From the NCBI RefSeq assembly GCF_006385685.1, contig NZ_VFRP01000009.1, forward strand, positions 94,994-158,993: DNA of 64,000 nt. Reading direction: 5' to 3'. The notes under the pieces are model-generated. The model did not search any database and was not told the origin of the DNA. It worked only from the letters and a program-made list of their open reading frames with translations. Of the stretch, positions 54,565-63,115 are shown in pieces. The position numbers and the translations under genes were made by a program. Numbering within the stretch: position 1 is the stretch's first letter; the number at the start of each line of letters is the position of its first letter. Source of the DNA: Amaricoccus solimangrovi. GTDB lineage: Bacteria; Pseudomonadota; Alphaproteobacteria; Rhodobacterales; Rhodobacteraceae.

Positions 54565-55326
54565 GTGTCGCTAACGACGAGCACGCTAACGATATTCCTA
54601 CTGTTAATACCGGGACTGATATACCGGAGCCTAATATACCATAGATCTGTCGTAACCCGGCCGATCTTTGCATCTGGAACAATTCATTCGACTGTTTCTA
54701 TATTATTTTACTCATCGGCAGTATATGTTTTTGTACTTGCTGTGTACGTGCTGTACAACTTGCTCCCTCAAGGAGCTAAAATAGTACCAGTCCCGTTGAT
54801 CACTTATGATGGTGAACGGGTATTAGCGCAACATTATGGAGATAGATCTGGTAGCCCAATAATAGAATACTTTTTCGGTTACCCCGTTGAGGGTGTGCTG
54901 GCATTTCTGTTTATATTGGCAACGTCTTATATTTTGGCAAGAATTACTCAGTGGATGTCAACTTTTGTTCCAACTCTTGGCAGATTGATGTACGGGAGGC
55001 TAGCGGATCTTTCATTGCACAAAAGCAATGCCATAGTTACATGTGCTGTGCTTACTTCCGATGGAGATGGAAAGACGCGCATCATGTATCAGGGCATACC
55101 AATTGAGGTGAGTTTAAACGATAGAAACACTGTAGACCATGTTGTTCTCCGGGCGGCATACACTGTGAACCTTATCGTGGATGGCGACGCCTGCAAAGCT
55201 GATATAAAGAACCGAGAAAAAGTTGGCTCTAAGCACTATAATACCGATCTTATATTTATTGACTCTTCTAAAATATCGAATGTGCACTTTCAAGCGTCAC
55301 GACGCATAGATTTTATGAGGCGTTGA
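54565..55326 (+). CDS. AT-rich passenger membrane protein, possibly DUF6338-like
   Basis: 253 aa starting at GTG 54565 with no gap after the preceding stop. Three hydrophobic segments: residues about 5-25 (TLTIFLLLIPGLIYRSLIY), 42-66 (IHSTVSILFYSSAVYVFVLAVYV...) and 112-132 (VLAFLFILATSYILARI). A ~115-residue cytoplasmic or periplasmic domain then follows, with beta-strand-like LTSDGDGKTRIMYQGIPIEVSL and LIVDGDACKADIKN. The early LLIPGLIY pattern recalls DUF6338 proteins; I am not sure of this. Base composition is strikingly foreign: three sampled 60-base lines give 47, 37 and 30% GC against 75% in a flanking line. Confidence 0.65.
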   Translation: MSLTTSTLTIFLLLIPGLIYRSLIYHRSVVTRPIFASGTIHSTVSILFYSSAVYVFVLAVYVLYNLLPQGAKIVPVPLITYDGERVLAQHYGDRSGSPIIEYFFGYPVEGVLAFLFILATSYILARITQWMSTFVPTLGRLMYGRLADLSLHKSNAIVTCAVLTSDGDGKTRIMYQGIPIEVSLNDRNTVDHVVLRAAYTVNLIVDGDACKADIKNREKVGSKHYNTDLIFIDSSKISNVHFQASRRIDFMRR

Positions 55327-55443
55327 TTGGCTGAATACACCCATGCCTCGCACTTTGGCTTGCCCCAGTAGGTTGGCTCGCATCGCCATCGCTTCCCTTC
55401 TTGCCGCACCTTCCGGAACCCGTTTGGGTGGAAGCAGGCAGGC

Positions 55444-55911
55444 TCACCGCTCCCCCGCCAGCACCCAAAGCTTATACGGCCCATCCGGCCCGTGATCCTC
55501 TGACCACCCCCGCGCCTCTATGAGTCCGCGTATGGCGCACTGCTTGATGCAGGCGCCGATGCGCTTCCGAAGGACGGCGTAGGTTTCCTCGTCCGCCGTG
55601 AGGCCCCTGTCGGCGCACCACGCCATGGTTATGTCGCGCGAGGTGAGCGGGCCGCTGGCCTCGCGGAACCGCGCCATCACGAAGCGCGTGACGCTGCCCT
55701 TCTTCGCCTTGTGCGCGATGACGTACTCGCCCGGGGCCTTGTGATCCGCCGTCCCGTCGAAGAGCCGGATCGCCGCGTCCAGGTGGTCTATGTCCACCGT
55801 GAGCTTCTTTATCTGCGCCTCGTATCGGTCCCGCATGGCGCGAAGCTCGTAGTGCTTGGCGACGAGGCCAGCGAGGGTGTTCGGGCGGTCGGGCTTTGGC
55901 ATGTTCGACAT
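55444..55911 (-). CDS. Passenger protein with coiled coil and winged-helix-like domain
   Basis: 155 aa. It starts MSNMPKPDRPNTLAGLVAKH, followed by a helical, probably coiled-coil stretch (YELRAMRDRYEAQIKKLTVD) and DHLDAAIRLFDG. The second half resembles a winged helix (SVTRFVMARFREASGPLTSRDITMAWCADRG...VLRKRIGACIKQCAIRGLIE). To my recollection, proteins with the PKPDRPNTLAGLVAK start recur beside IS1595-family transposases in alphaproteobacteria, so it is probably a common passenger. ATG 55911 is chosen. GC content is closer to the host than that of the neighbouring module. Confidence 0.65.
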   Translation of the reverse strand: MSNMPKPDRPNTLAGLVAKHYELRAMRDRYEAQIKKLTVDIDHLDAAIRLFDGTADHKAPGEYVIAHKAKKGSVTRFVMARFREASGPLTSRDITMAWCADRGLTADEETYAVLRKRIGACIKQCAIRGLIEARGWSEDHGPDGPYKLWVLAGER

Positions 55912-55956
55912 GCGAATAGTCTAGCAGTGTCAAACGCTTGAGGCTATCTTAGGGCA

Positions 55957-55980
55957 TGGTGCGCTTGATACATAAGGCCG
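55957..55980 (-). repeat. Right terminal inverted repeat of the element
   Basis: 24 bp ending GATACATAAGGCCG, the exact reverse complement of 51914-51937. Confidence 0.95.
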
Positions 55981-55988
55981 GAATTTCC
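55981..55988. repeat. Target site duplication, right copy
   Basis: GAATTTCC, identical to 51906-51913, and in the comM reading frame (E-F-P). Confidence 0.93.
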
Positions 55989-56571
55989 GCGCCCCGTGCT
56001 CGAGACGCTGCGCCAGCCGATCGAGACCGGCGAGGTGGTCGTCGCGCGGGCGAACGCCCATGTGCGCTATCCCTGCCGCTTCCTGCTCGTCGCCGCCGCC
56101 AATCCCTGCCGCTGCGGCCATCTCGCGGATCCCGCGCGCGCCTGCCCGCGCGCGCCCGATTGCGGCGCGGACTACATGGGCCGGATCTCCGGCCCGCTGC
56201 TCGACCGGTTCGATCTGCGGGTGGAGGTGCCGGCGGTCTCTATCGACGACCTCGCCGCCCCACCCGCGGGGGAGGCCAGCGCGGCGGTCGCGGCCCGGGT
56301 CGCGGCGGCGCGGGCGGTCCAGCGCGCCCGGTTCGAGGCCGTCCCCGGCGCGATCGTGAACGCCGACGCCGAGGGCGAGCTTCTGGCGGCGATCGCCGCG
56401 CCGGAACCGGCGGCGGCGAGCCTGCTGCGCGAGATCGCGACACGGTTCCATCTCAGCGCCCGCGCCTACCACCGGGTGCTGCGCGTCGCGCGGACCATCG
56501 CCGATCTCGAGGCGAGCGTCCCGGTGCTCCGGCGCCATGTCGCGGAGGCGGCGGGCTACCGGCTCGGCTGA
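55981..56571 (+). pseudogene. comM: comM/yifB, 3' fragment
   Basis: Carries the second half of ComM: EFPRPVLETLRQPIETGEVVVARA, sensor-1 region FLLVAAANPCRCGH, a possible zinc site (C..C...C...C in CRCGHLADPARACPRAPDC), arginine finger region GPLLDRFDLRVEVP, and the C-terminal Mg-chelatase helical lid LSARAYHRVLRVARTIADLE. Joining 50997-51913 to 55989-56571 gives exactly 1,500 bp and 499 codons plus stop in one frame. A GTG at 55996 could start a truncated 191-aa protein without the Walker motifs. Its end overlaps the convergent esterase by 16 bp. Confidence 0.93.
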
Positions 56572-57455
56572 CCGAGCCGGCGCCGGACGAAGGCCGCGGC
56601 GCGGTGGAGCGCGTGATCGGCTTCCGGCACATGTTCCTGATAGAGCTGCCAGCCATGCGGCGTGTCGGGCCAGAGTTCGAGCCTCGCATCCACGCCCTGC
56701 CGGACGAGCGCCTCGGCGAGCGCCCGGGCATCGTCGCGCAGGATCTCGGCCTCGCTCGCCTGGATCAGCGTCGGCGGCGCGCCCGCGAGATCGGCGAAGA
56801 GCGGCGAGGCGCGCGGATCGCGCGGATCGGCGCCGGCGAGGTAGAGGTCGCGGATCTCCGTCACCCGGCTCACCGGCAGCAGCGACTCCCGGCTCGCGAG
56901 TTCGGTCAGGCTCGGCCGCGCCAGGGTGAGATCGACCCAGGGCGAGAAGGCGAGCACGCAGGCCGGGGCCGGCAGCCCGAGCGCGCCGAGTTGGCCGAGC
57001 AGCGCGAATACGAGCCCGCCGCCCGCGCTGTCGCCGCCGAGCACCAGCGTCCCGGGGTCCACCCCCTCGGCGAGAAGCGCGCGATAGGCGGCGGCCGCGT
57101 CCTCGACCGCCGCCGGGAAGGGATGTTCGGGCGCGAGCCGATAGGCGGGCAGGACCGCCGATCCGCCGATCCGCCGCGCGAGATGCGCGACCATGGCCGC
57201 GTGGGTGCGGGGCGAGCCGAGGCAATAGGCGCCCCCGTGCAGCCAGAGCAGCGTCGCCCGCGACGGCCCCTCCACCCGCGCGGCCGGCAGGCCGCCGAGC
57301 GGCCGGCAGGTCAGCCGCGCCCCCGGGGGCGGGCGGAGGCGGGAGGCGGCCCGCTCCAGCCGCTGGCGCGCGCGGCCGAAATCATGTTCCCAGGCGAGAT
57401 AGGGCTTCTCGACGAAGCGGAGCCAGAGCTCGACCGCGGACAGTTGCCAGGACAT
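56556..57455 (-). CDS. HSL-family alpha/beta hydrolase (acetyl esterase-like)
   Basis: 299-aa esterase of the hormone-sensitive lipase group. Oxyanion motif HGGAYCLGSPRTH, nucleophile GDSAGGGL, acid in ILRDDARALAEAL, and histidine in DTPHGWQLYQEH. The N-terminal ~80 residues are a cap. Typical substrates are short-chain acyl esters. It lies 15 bp downstream of gshB in the same direction, so possibly cotranscribed, and converges with the comM fragment. Confidence 0.88.
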   Translation of the reverse strand: MSWQLSAVELWLRFVEKPYLAWEHDFGRARQRLERAASRLRPPPGARLTCRPLGGLPAARVEGPSRATLLWLHGGAYCLGSPRTHAAMVAHLARRIGGSAVLPAYRLAPEHPFPAAVEDAAAAYRALLAEGVDPGTLVLGGDSAGGGLVFALLGQLGALGLPAPACVLAFSPWVDLTLARPSLTELASRESLLPVSRVTEIRDLYLAGADPRDPRASPLFADLAGAPPTLIQASEAEILRDDARALAEALVRQGVDARLELWPDTPHGWQLYQEHVPEADHALHRAAAFVRRRLGQPSR

Positions 57456-57470
57456 CGCCGCTCCGGCGCC

Positions 57471-58412
57471 TCAGCCGCGGCGGCGCTCGATCGCTTCCCA
57501 GAGCGTCGCCGCGACATTGGCGCCGTCGAAACGCTCGAGCTCCTGGAGGCCGGTCGGCGAGGTCACGTTGATCTCGGTCAGCCATTCGCCGATCACGTCG
57601 ATGCCGACGAAGATCTGGCCCTTCTCGCGCAGCAGCGGCCCGATCCGGGCGCAGATCTCGCGGTCGCGTTCGGTCAGCGCGACCTTCATCGGCGTACCGC
57701 CCACATGCATGTTCGAGCGGGTCTCGCCCTCCTGTGGCACGCGGTTGATCGCGCCGACGGGCTCGCCATCGACGAGGATGACGCGCTTGTCGCCCGCGCT
57801 GACCGCCGGCAGGAACTTCTGCGCGATCAGCGGCTCGCGGTTCAGCGAGGCGAAGAGTTCGTAGAGCGCGCCGAAGTTGCGGTCGTTCGGATCGAGCCGG
57901 AAGACCCCCGCGCCGCCATTGCCATAGAGGGGCTTCAGGATGATGTCGCCATGGCGCCCCTTGAAGGCGCGCAGCGCGCCGATGTCGCGCGCGACCATGG
58001 TCGGCGGCGTCAGGTCGGGGAAATCGAGGACCAGCAGCTTCTCCGGATAGTTGCGCACCCAGAACGGGTCATTGACCACCAGCGTCGTGTCCCGGACGCG
58101 TTCGAGCAGGAAGGTCGTCGTCAGATAGGCCATGTCGAAGGGCGGATCCTGCCGGAGCCAGACCACGTCCCATTCCGCGAGGTCGATCGTCGTCTCGGGG
58201 CCGAGGTCGAAATGCGCCCCCTCCTCGCGCCGCACCGTGACGGGCCAGCCATGCGCCTGGACGCGGCCCTCGTCGAAGACGAGCCGGTCGGGCGTGTAGT
58301 AGAAGAGCGTGTGCCCGCGCGCCCGCGCCTCCTCCATGATCCGGAAGGTCGAGTCGGCGTTGATGTTGATCTTGTCGATCGGATCCATCTGGACCGCGAC
58401 TTTCAGGGCCAT
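57471..58412 (-). CDS. gshB: Glutathione synthetase
   Basis: 313-aa ATP-grasp enzyme joining gamma-glutamylcysteine and glycine. Family start [46 protein letters not shown]-binding [16 protein letters not shown], and the C-terminal [23 protein letters not shown] are all present. ATG 58412 has no clear alternative. Glutathione made here would supply the GST at 30802. Confidence 0.95.
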   Translation of the reverse strand: MALKVAVQMDPIDKININADSTFRIMEEARARGHTLFYYTPDRLVFDEGRVQAHGWPVTVRREEGAHFDLGPETTIDLAEWDVVWLRQDPPFDMAYLTTTFLLERVRDTTLVVNDPFWVRNYPEKLLVLDFPDLTPPTMVARDIGALRAFKGRHGDIILKPLYGNGGAGVFRLDPNDRNFGALYELFASLNREPLIAQKFLPAVSAGDKRVILVDGEPVGAINRVPQEGETRSNMHVGGTPMKVALTERDREICARIGPLLREKGQIFVGIDVIGEWLTEINVTSPTGLQELERFDGANVAATLWEAIERRRG

Positions 58413-58630
58413 CGGTGTCTCCGGGCAGGTTTCGGGCCCGAGTCATGGCCGACGCGCGCCGCGCTGGCAAGGGCGGCGATCGTCGCAAATCCGTTTCCCG
58501 GGGCGCGGAAACGGCGGCGGGTCCGCGCCGCCGCCCGGAGCCGGTCCCGCGGCGGCGATTGTCTCCCGCCCGCGCCGCGGGCTAGGCTCCCCGCGGGCGA
58601 GCGCGATGCGACGCGAGATCGAGGTAACCC

Positions 58631-59992
58631 ATGGAACGGGAACGCACCCTGCTGCTGCGCGACGCCGAGGTGGTCGTGACGATGGACGAGGAGCGGCGCG
58701 AGATCGCGAACGGTTCGGTGCTGGTCGCGGGGAACCGGATCGTCGCCGCGGGACCGGCCGCGGCGCTGCCTCGGGTGGCGGACGAGGTGATCGACCTCTC
58801 CGGCCATGTCCTGATCCCGGGGCTCGTCAACACGCATCACCACATGTACCAGACGCTGACGCGGGTGGTGCCGGCGGCCCAGGACGCGGAGCTCTTCGGC
58901 TGGCTGCGGAGCCTCTATCCGATCTGGGCGCGGCTCACGCCCGAGATGGTGGCGGTCTCGACCCAGACGGCGATGGCGGAGCTGCTGCTCTCGGGCTGTA
59001 CCACCAGTTCGGATCATCTCTACATCTATCCCAACGGCTGCCGGCTCGACGATTCGATCGCGGCGGCGCGCGAGATCGGCATGCGCTTTCACGCCGCCCG
59101 CGGCTCGATGAGCGTCGGCGAGAGCAAGGGCGGCCTGCCGCCCGACGCCTGCGTCGAGGAAGAGGCGGCCATCCTGCGCGACAGCGAGCGGCTGATCGAC
59201 GCCTATCACGACCCGGCGCGGTTCTCGATGCTGCGCGTCGTGCTCGCGCCCTGCTCGCCCTTCTCGGTCTCGACCGATCTGATGCGCGAGAGCGCGGCGC
59301 TGGCGCGCGATCGCGGCGTCTCGCTCCATACCCATCTCGCGGAGAACGACAACGACATCGCCTACAGCCGCGAGGTCTTCGGGCGGACGCCGGCCGAATA
59401 CGCCGAGGATCTCGGCTGGCTCGGCCCCGATGTCTGGCACGCGCATTGCGTGAAGCTCGACGCACCCGGCATCGCCGCCTTCGCCCGCACCGGGACGGGG
59501 GTCGCGCATTGCCCCTGTTCGAACATGCGCCTCGCCTCGGGGATCGCGCCGGTCCGGCGGATGCTCGACGCGGGCGTCCCCGTGGGCCTCGGCGTCGACG
59601 GCTCGGCCTCGAACGACGGATCGCACATGCTGGGCGAGGTCAGACAGGCGCTGCTCGCGCAGCGGGTCCGCTCCGGCCCGGCGGCGCTCGGCGCGCGCGA
59701 GGCGCTCGCGCTCGCGACGCGGGGCGGGGCGCGGGTGCTGAACCGCGACGACATCGGCGCGATCGGCCCGGGCATGGCGGCGGATCTCGCCGCCTTCGAC
59801 CTCCGCGGCATCGCCTACGCGGGCGCCGGTCACGATCCGGTGGCGGCGCTGGTCTTCTGCCACGGCCCCGGCGCGGCCTTCACGGTCGTGAACGGCCGGG
59901 TCGTGGTGCGCGAGGGACGGCTCGCCACGCTCGACCTCCGGCACCTCGTCGCCCGGCACAACGCGCTCGCGCGCGACCTCGTCGCGGGCTGA
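58631..59992 (+). CDS. Amidohydrolase, 8-oxoguanine deaminase-like
   Basis: 453-aa amidohydrolase-superfamily deaminase. Metal-binding HxH is in GLVNTHHHMYQTLTR. Then come LLSGCTTSSDHLYIYP, a further histidine in SLHTHLAEND, HAHCVKL, and the catalytic aspartate in GLGVDGSASND. The set CTTSSDHLYIYPNG plus GSMSVGESKGGLPPD is what I associate with 8-oxoguanine deaminase and its hydroxydechloroatrazine-hydrolase relatives. It would deaminate an oxidised purine or a related heterocycle in the cytoplasm. ATG 58631 has GAGGTAACCC upstream. No purine catabolism genes are adjacent. Confidence 0.82.
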   Translation: MERERTLLLRDAEVVVTMDEERREIANGSVLVAGNRIVAAGPAAALPRVADEVIDLSGHVLIPGLVNTHHHMYQTLTRVVPAAQDAELFGWLRSLYPIWARLTPEMVAVSTQTAMAELLLSGCTTSSDHLYIYPNGCRLDDSIAAAREIGMRFHAARGSMSVGESKGGLPPDACVEEEAAILRDSERLIDAYHDPARFSMLRVVLAPCSPFSVSTDLMRESAALARDRGVSLHTHLAENDNDIAYSREVFGRTPAEYAEDLGWLGPDVWHAHCVKLDAPGIAAFARTGTGVAHCPCSNMRLASGIAPVRRMLDAGVPVGLGVDGSASNDGSHMLGEVRQALLAQRVRSGPAALGAREALALATRGGARVLNRDDIGAIGPGMAADLAAFDLRGIAYAGAGHDPVAALVFCHGPGAAFTVVNGRVVVREGRLATLDLRHLVARHNALARDLVAG

Positions 59993-60040
59993 GGGCGGGC
60001 ATCGTCCCAAGTCCGGGGAACGCTGAACCGCCCCGGCGCC

Positions 60041-61075
60041 TCAGCCGGGCGTGATCTCGACCGAGCGGCCCTCGAGCGCGCTCCTCCGCGCGGCGTCGAG
60101 CACGGCGAGGACCGCCGTCGCCTCCTCCGCCGTCACCGGCGGCGGCCCGCCGTCGCGCACCGCGCGGGCGAAGGCCGCGTAGTAGTCGTGATAGCGGCCC
60201 TGCTCCGACGGCACGCGCTCGGCGCCGGCGCCGGTCAGCAGCGTGCCCCGGTTCGCCTCGGGCTCGTAGCCCCAGCCGGCGGGATCGGCCGCGGGCCGGA
60301 GCCCGGCGAAGATCGCCTGGGCCTGGACGTCGGTGCTCGACGAGAGATAGGTGCCGGCGTCGCCATAGGCGCGGTATTCCTTCGCGTCGATCCGGTTGAG
60401 CTTGCTCGCCGAAAGATGGGAATGCGCGCCGCCGGCGTGGCGCAGCGTGATGGTGAACCCCGCGTCCGTCGGCCCCTCGGGCAGGTCCGCGATGTCGAGC
60501 TGCGCGTCGACCGAGGTCACCGGGCCGAGCAGGAAGAGCATCTGGTCGACGACATGGCTGCCGAGATCGCGCAGCAGGCCGCCGGTCGGCCCCGCCTCGA
60601 GCGTCGCCGGATCGTCCTGCTCCATGCGCGAATGGATGCGCCAGACCTTCCCGATCCGGCCGTCCGCGATCACCTTGCGCAGCGTCCGGAGATCGGAATC
60701 GTAGCGGCGGTTGTGGTAGACGCCGAGCACGACGCCCCCGGCCTTCGCCGCCGCGTCCAGTTCCCGCGCCACCTCCGCCGAGGGGGCGAAGGGCTTGTCC
60801 GCGATCACGTGGAGACCGGCGGCGATCGCCTCGAGCACCAGGTCGCGCCGGGTCTGGGGCGGGGTGGTGATCGTCACCGCGTCGATGCCGCCCGCGGCGA
60901 TCATCGCGGCGAGGCTCGGGTAGACCGGCGTGCCCAGCAGATCGGCCTCCACCTTCGCAATCGTCGCGGGCGCGCGGGCGACCACGCCCGCGAGTTCCAC
61001 GCCCTCGGCGGCGGCGATGAACGGGGCGTGGAAATGCCGCCCGCCCGTGCCGTAGCCCACAAGTCCGATACGCAT
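60041..61075 (-). CDS. Gfo/Idh/MocA-family oxidoreductase
   Basis: 344-aa NAD(P)-dependent sugar oxidoreductase. N-terminal Rossmann MRIGLVGYGTGGRHFHAPFI, the conserved E-K-P-like motif as DKPFAPSAEVARELD, and VVLGVYHNRRYDSDLRTLR. Residues GLLRDLGSHVVDQMLFL contain the catalytic-site histidine region. The EKP lysine is kept, although the first residue is D rather than E. It is the last gene of a leftward operon with a TIM-barrel epimerase-like gene 9 bp upstream. Probably oxidises or reduces a sugar or cyclitol hydroxyl. Confidence 0.87.
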   Translation of the reverse strand: MRIGLVGYGTGGRHFHAPFIAAAEGVELAGVVARAPATIAKVEADLLGTPVYPSLAAMIAAGGIDAVTITTPPQTRRDLVLEAIAAGLHVIADKPFAPSAEVARELDAAAKAGGVVLGVYHNRRYDSDLRTLRKVIADGRIGKVWRIHSRMEQDDPATLEAGPTGGLLRDLGSHVVDQMLFLLGPVTSVDAQLDIADLPEGPTDAGFTITLRHAGGAHSHLSASKLNRIDAKEYRAYGDAGTYLSSSTDVQAQAIFAGLRPAADPAGWGYEPEANRGTLLTGAGAERVPSEQGRYHDYYAAFARAVRDGGPPPVTAEEATAVLAVLDAARRSALEGRSVEITPG

Positions 61076-61084
61076 CTTTCCTCC

Positions 61085-62026
61085 TCAGCGGCTGATCGTG
61101 GCCTGAAGGGCGTCGATCGAGGACTGGATGCCCGCCTCGGTCGACATGGTGAAATCCTCCATCTCGAGGCTCACCCAGCCGTTGTAGCCGACCATGCGGA
61201 CCACGGAGAAGAACTCCTTCCACCACTGAAGATCGCGGCCGGCGCCGACGGCGACGTAGTTCCAGCTCCGGTTGGCGACGTCGGTCACCTCCTTGAGCTC
61301 CAGCAGGCCGTTCACGTCGGCGGGGCCGCGCTCGATCCTCGTGTCCTTGCCGTGGCAATGGTGGATCGCCGGGCCGAGCGCGCGGGCCGCGGCGATCGGG
61401 TCCGCGCCCATCCAGATCAGGTGCGAGGGATCGAGGTTCATTCCGATCATCGGATCGACGGCGTCGCGCAGCCGGAACAGCGTCTCCGGGTTCCAGACCA
61501 GCATGGCGGAAAAGTTCTCGAGCGCATATTTCTCGACGCCGACCTCCTTCGCGAGCGAGACCATCTTCTCCCAGAACGGGATCGCGCAGTCCTCCCACTG
61601 GTAGCGGTCGCGCTCCGGCATCTCGTCGGGCCAGCTCTTCGTATAGACGAGCCAGTTCGGTACCGTGTCGCCCGGCGCCGCGGCCGGCAGGCCGGACATC
61701 GTGACGACGGTCTTGACGCCGATCTCACCCGCGAGCCGGATCGTGTCCTCCATTTCCCGGGCGTGGCGGGCGCCCATCGGGCCGGGATCGAGCGGGTTCG
61801 CGGAGCAGTTCAGGGCGGCGATCTCGAGCCCGCGCGCCTCGATCTCCTTAAGCGCCGCCTTCAGCTTGCCCTTGTCGGCGAGGAGCGCGTCGGCGCGGAA
61901 ATGCGGGCCCTTCGACCAGCCGCCGCCGGTCATCTCGATGCCCTCGACGCCGAGCTTCACGCATTTGTCGAGCATGTCCGTGAAGGCGAGGTCGCCCATC
62001 ACATCGGTGCAGATGGAGAGTTTCAT
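61085..62026 (-). CDS. Sugar phosphate isomerase/epimerase family protein (xylose-isomerase-like TIM barrel)
   Basis: 313-aa AP-endonuclease-2/xylose-isomerase-like TIM barrel. It starts MKLSICTDVMGDLAFTDMLDKC, with GVEGIEMTGGGWSKGPH, a metal-ligand glutamate in KYALENFSAML, NLDPSHLIWMGADPI, and HCHGKDTRIERG. These are normal divalent-metal ligands (E, D, H, E). In Gfo/Idh-linked operons such enzymes isomerise keto-sugars or keto-inositols, or epimerise or hydrolyse keto-glycosides. 9 bp upstream of the oxidoreductase at 61075. Confidence 0.85.
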   Translation of the reverse strand: MKLSICTDVMGDLAFTDMLDKCVKLGVEGIEMTGGGWSKGPHFRADALLADKGKLKAALKEIEARGLEIAALNCSANPLDPGPMGARHAREMEDTIRLAGEIGVKTVVTMSGLPAAAPGDTVPNWLVYTKSWPDEMPERDRYQWEDCAIPFWEKMVSLAKEVGVEKYALENFSAMLVWNPETLFRLRDAVDPMIGMNLDPSHLIWMGADPIAAARALGPAIHHCHGKDTRIERGPADVNGLLELKEVTDVANRSWNYVAVGAGRDLQWWKEFFSVVRMVGYNGWVSLEMEDFTMSTEAGIQSSIDALQATISR

Positions 62027-62095
62027 ATGTCCGTTCCCGCGAGGGGTGAAATGCGCGGGGCGGATCGCCTGCGACCCGGTCCCGCCGTCCTGATC

Positions 62096-63115
62096 TCAGG
62101 CCGCGACCGCGACCCGCGCGCCGTAGAGCGCCGGCTTGTCGCGCATCGCGATCTTCTCGAGCCCGCCGCTCTCGACCGCGCGGAGCGCCGCGTCGGCGAC
62201 CAGGGTCGCCGCGTAGCCGTCCCAGGTGCTCGGACCCGTCGCCGTGCCCTCGCCCGCCGCGACGATCCACTCGCGGAACTCCTGGTCGTAGGCCTCGATG
62301 AAGCGCTCGCGCCAGTCCTCGGGAATCGCCTGGCGGATGCCGTGCTTGTCGGAGACCACCGTCGCGGGCCGGTTCGGCAGCGAGGCCACGCCGTCCTCGC
62401 AGCTCACCTCGCCCCTTATGTCGTAGCCGTAGCCGATGTTGACCGAGATCTCGACATCGACCAGCGCGCCCGAACCCATGTGGAGCAGCACCACCACCGG
62501 GTCGCGCAGGTCGTCGCGGCGGCGGTTGCGGCGCGGCACGCGCACCTCGACGCCCGTCACCTCGTCGCCGAGCAGCCAGCGCGAGATGTCCGCGTCATGC
62601 ACCAGCGTGTCGTTGAGCGGCAGTTCCGAGCTCCAGGCCTCCGGTACCGAGGCGTTGCGGTGCGTCGAGTGATAGAGCAGCGGCGCGCCGAGGGTGCCGC
62701 CGTCGATCACCGCCTTCAGCCGGCGGTAATCGGCATCGAAGCGGCGCATGAAGCCGACCTGCACGAGACGGCGGCCGAAGGCCACCTCGGCGTCCATGAC
62801 CCGGAGCGCGGCGGCCTCGGAGGTGACGAGCGGCTTCTCGCAGAATACCGGCTTGCCGGCGGCGATCGCGGCCAGAAGCTGCGCCTCGTGCGCGCCGCCC
62901 CAGGAACAGATCACAACCGCCTCGACGCCCGGATCGGCGATCAGCGCCTCGGGCGTCTCGAAGACCTTCGCCCCTTTCGGCGCGGCGGACTTGGCGCGGT
63001 CGAGGTCGATGTCGGTCACGCCGACCACCTCGACGCCGGAGAGCACCTGGGTGAGACGGCGGATGTGATCCAGACCGATCATCCCCGTCCCGACGACTCC
63101 AACCTTGAGGCTCAT
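62096..63115 (-). CDS. Gfo/Idh/MocA-family oxidoreductase (inositol 2-dehydrogenase-like)
   Basis: 339-aa oxidoreductase. Rossmann motif [20 protein letters not shown], the classic EKP motif in [37 protein letters not shown], and the catalytic aspartate/histidine region [19 protein letters not shown]. The FMRRFD and LVHDADI patterns resemble myo-inositol 2-dehydrogenase (IolG). ATG 63115 overlaps the preceding gene's stop (ATGA). Could be an inositol or scyllo-inositol dehydrogenase, but the missing iol genes argue for caution. Confidence 0.87.
   Translation of the reverse strand: MSLKVGVVGTGMIGLDHIRRLTQVLSGVEVVGVTDIDLDRAKSAAPKGAKVFETPEALIADPGVEAVVICSWGGAHEAQLLAAIAAGKPVFCEKPLVTSEAAALRVMDAEVAFGRRLVQVGFMRRFDADYRRLKAVIDGGTLGAPLLYHSTHRNASVPEAWSSELPLNDTLVHDADISRWLLGDEVTGVEVRVPRRNRRRDDLRDPVVVLLHMGSGALVDVEISVNIGYGYDIRGEVSCEDGVASLPNRPATVVSDKHGIRQAIPEDWRERFIEAYDQEFREWIVAAGEGTATGPSTWDGYAATLVADAALRAVESGGLEKIAMRDKPALYGARVAVAA

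Larger units (their letters stand above)
51914..55980. mobile_element. IS1595-family transposable element with passenger genes (4,067 bp)
   Basis: Bounded by perfect 24-bp terminal inverted repeats (CGGCCTTATGTATCAAG...) and flanked by an 8-bp GAATTTCC duplication. It encodes an IS1595/ISXO2-type transposase (53165-54130), a DUF6471-like protein, and four further genes unrelated to transposition. Simple IS1595 elements are about 0.7-1.2 kb, so this is a cargo-carrying derivative. Its interior is less GC-rich than the host and one module is strongly AT-rich. Intact transposase, perfect ends and perfect duplication all argue for a recent insertion. Confidence 0.93.
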
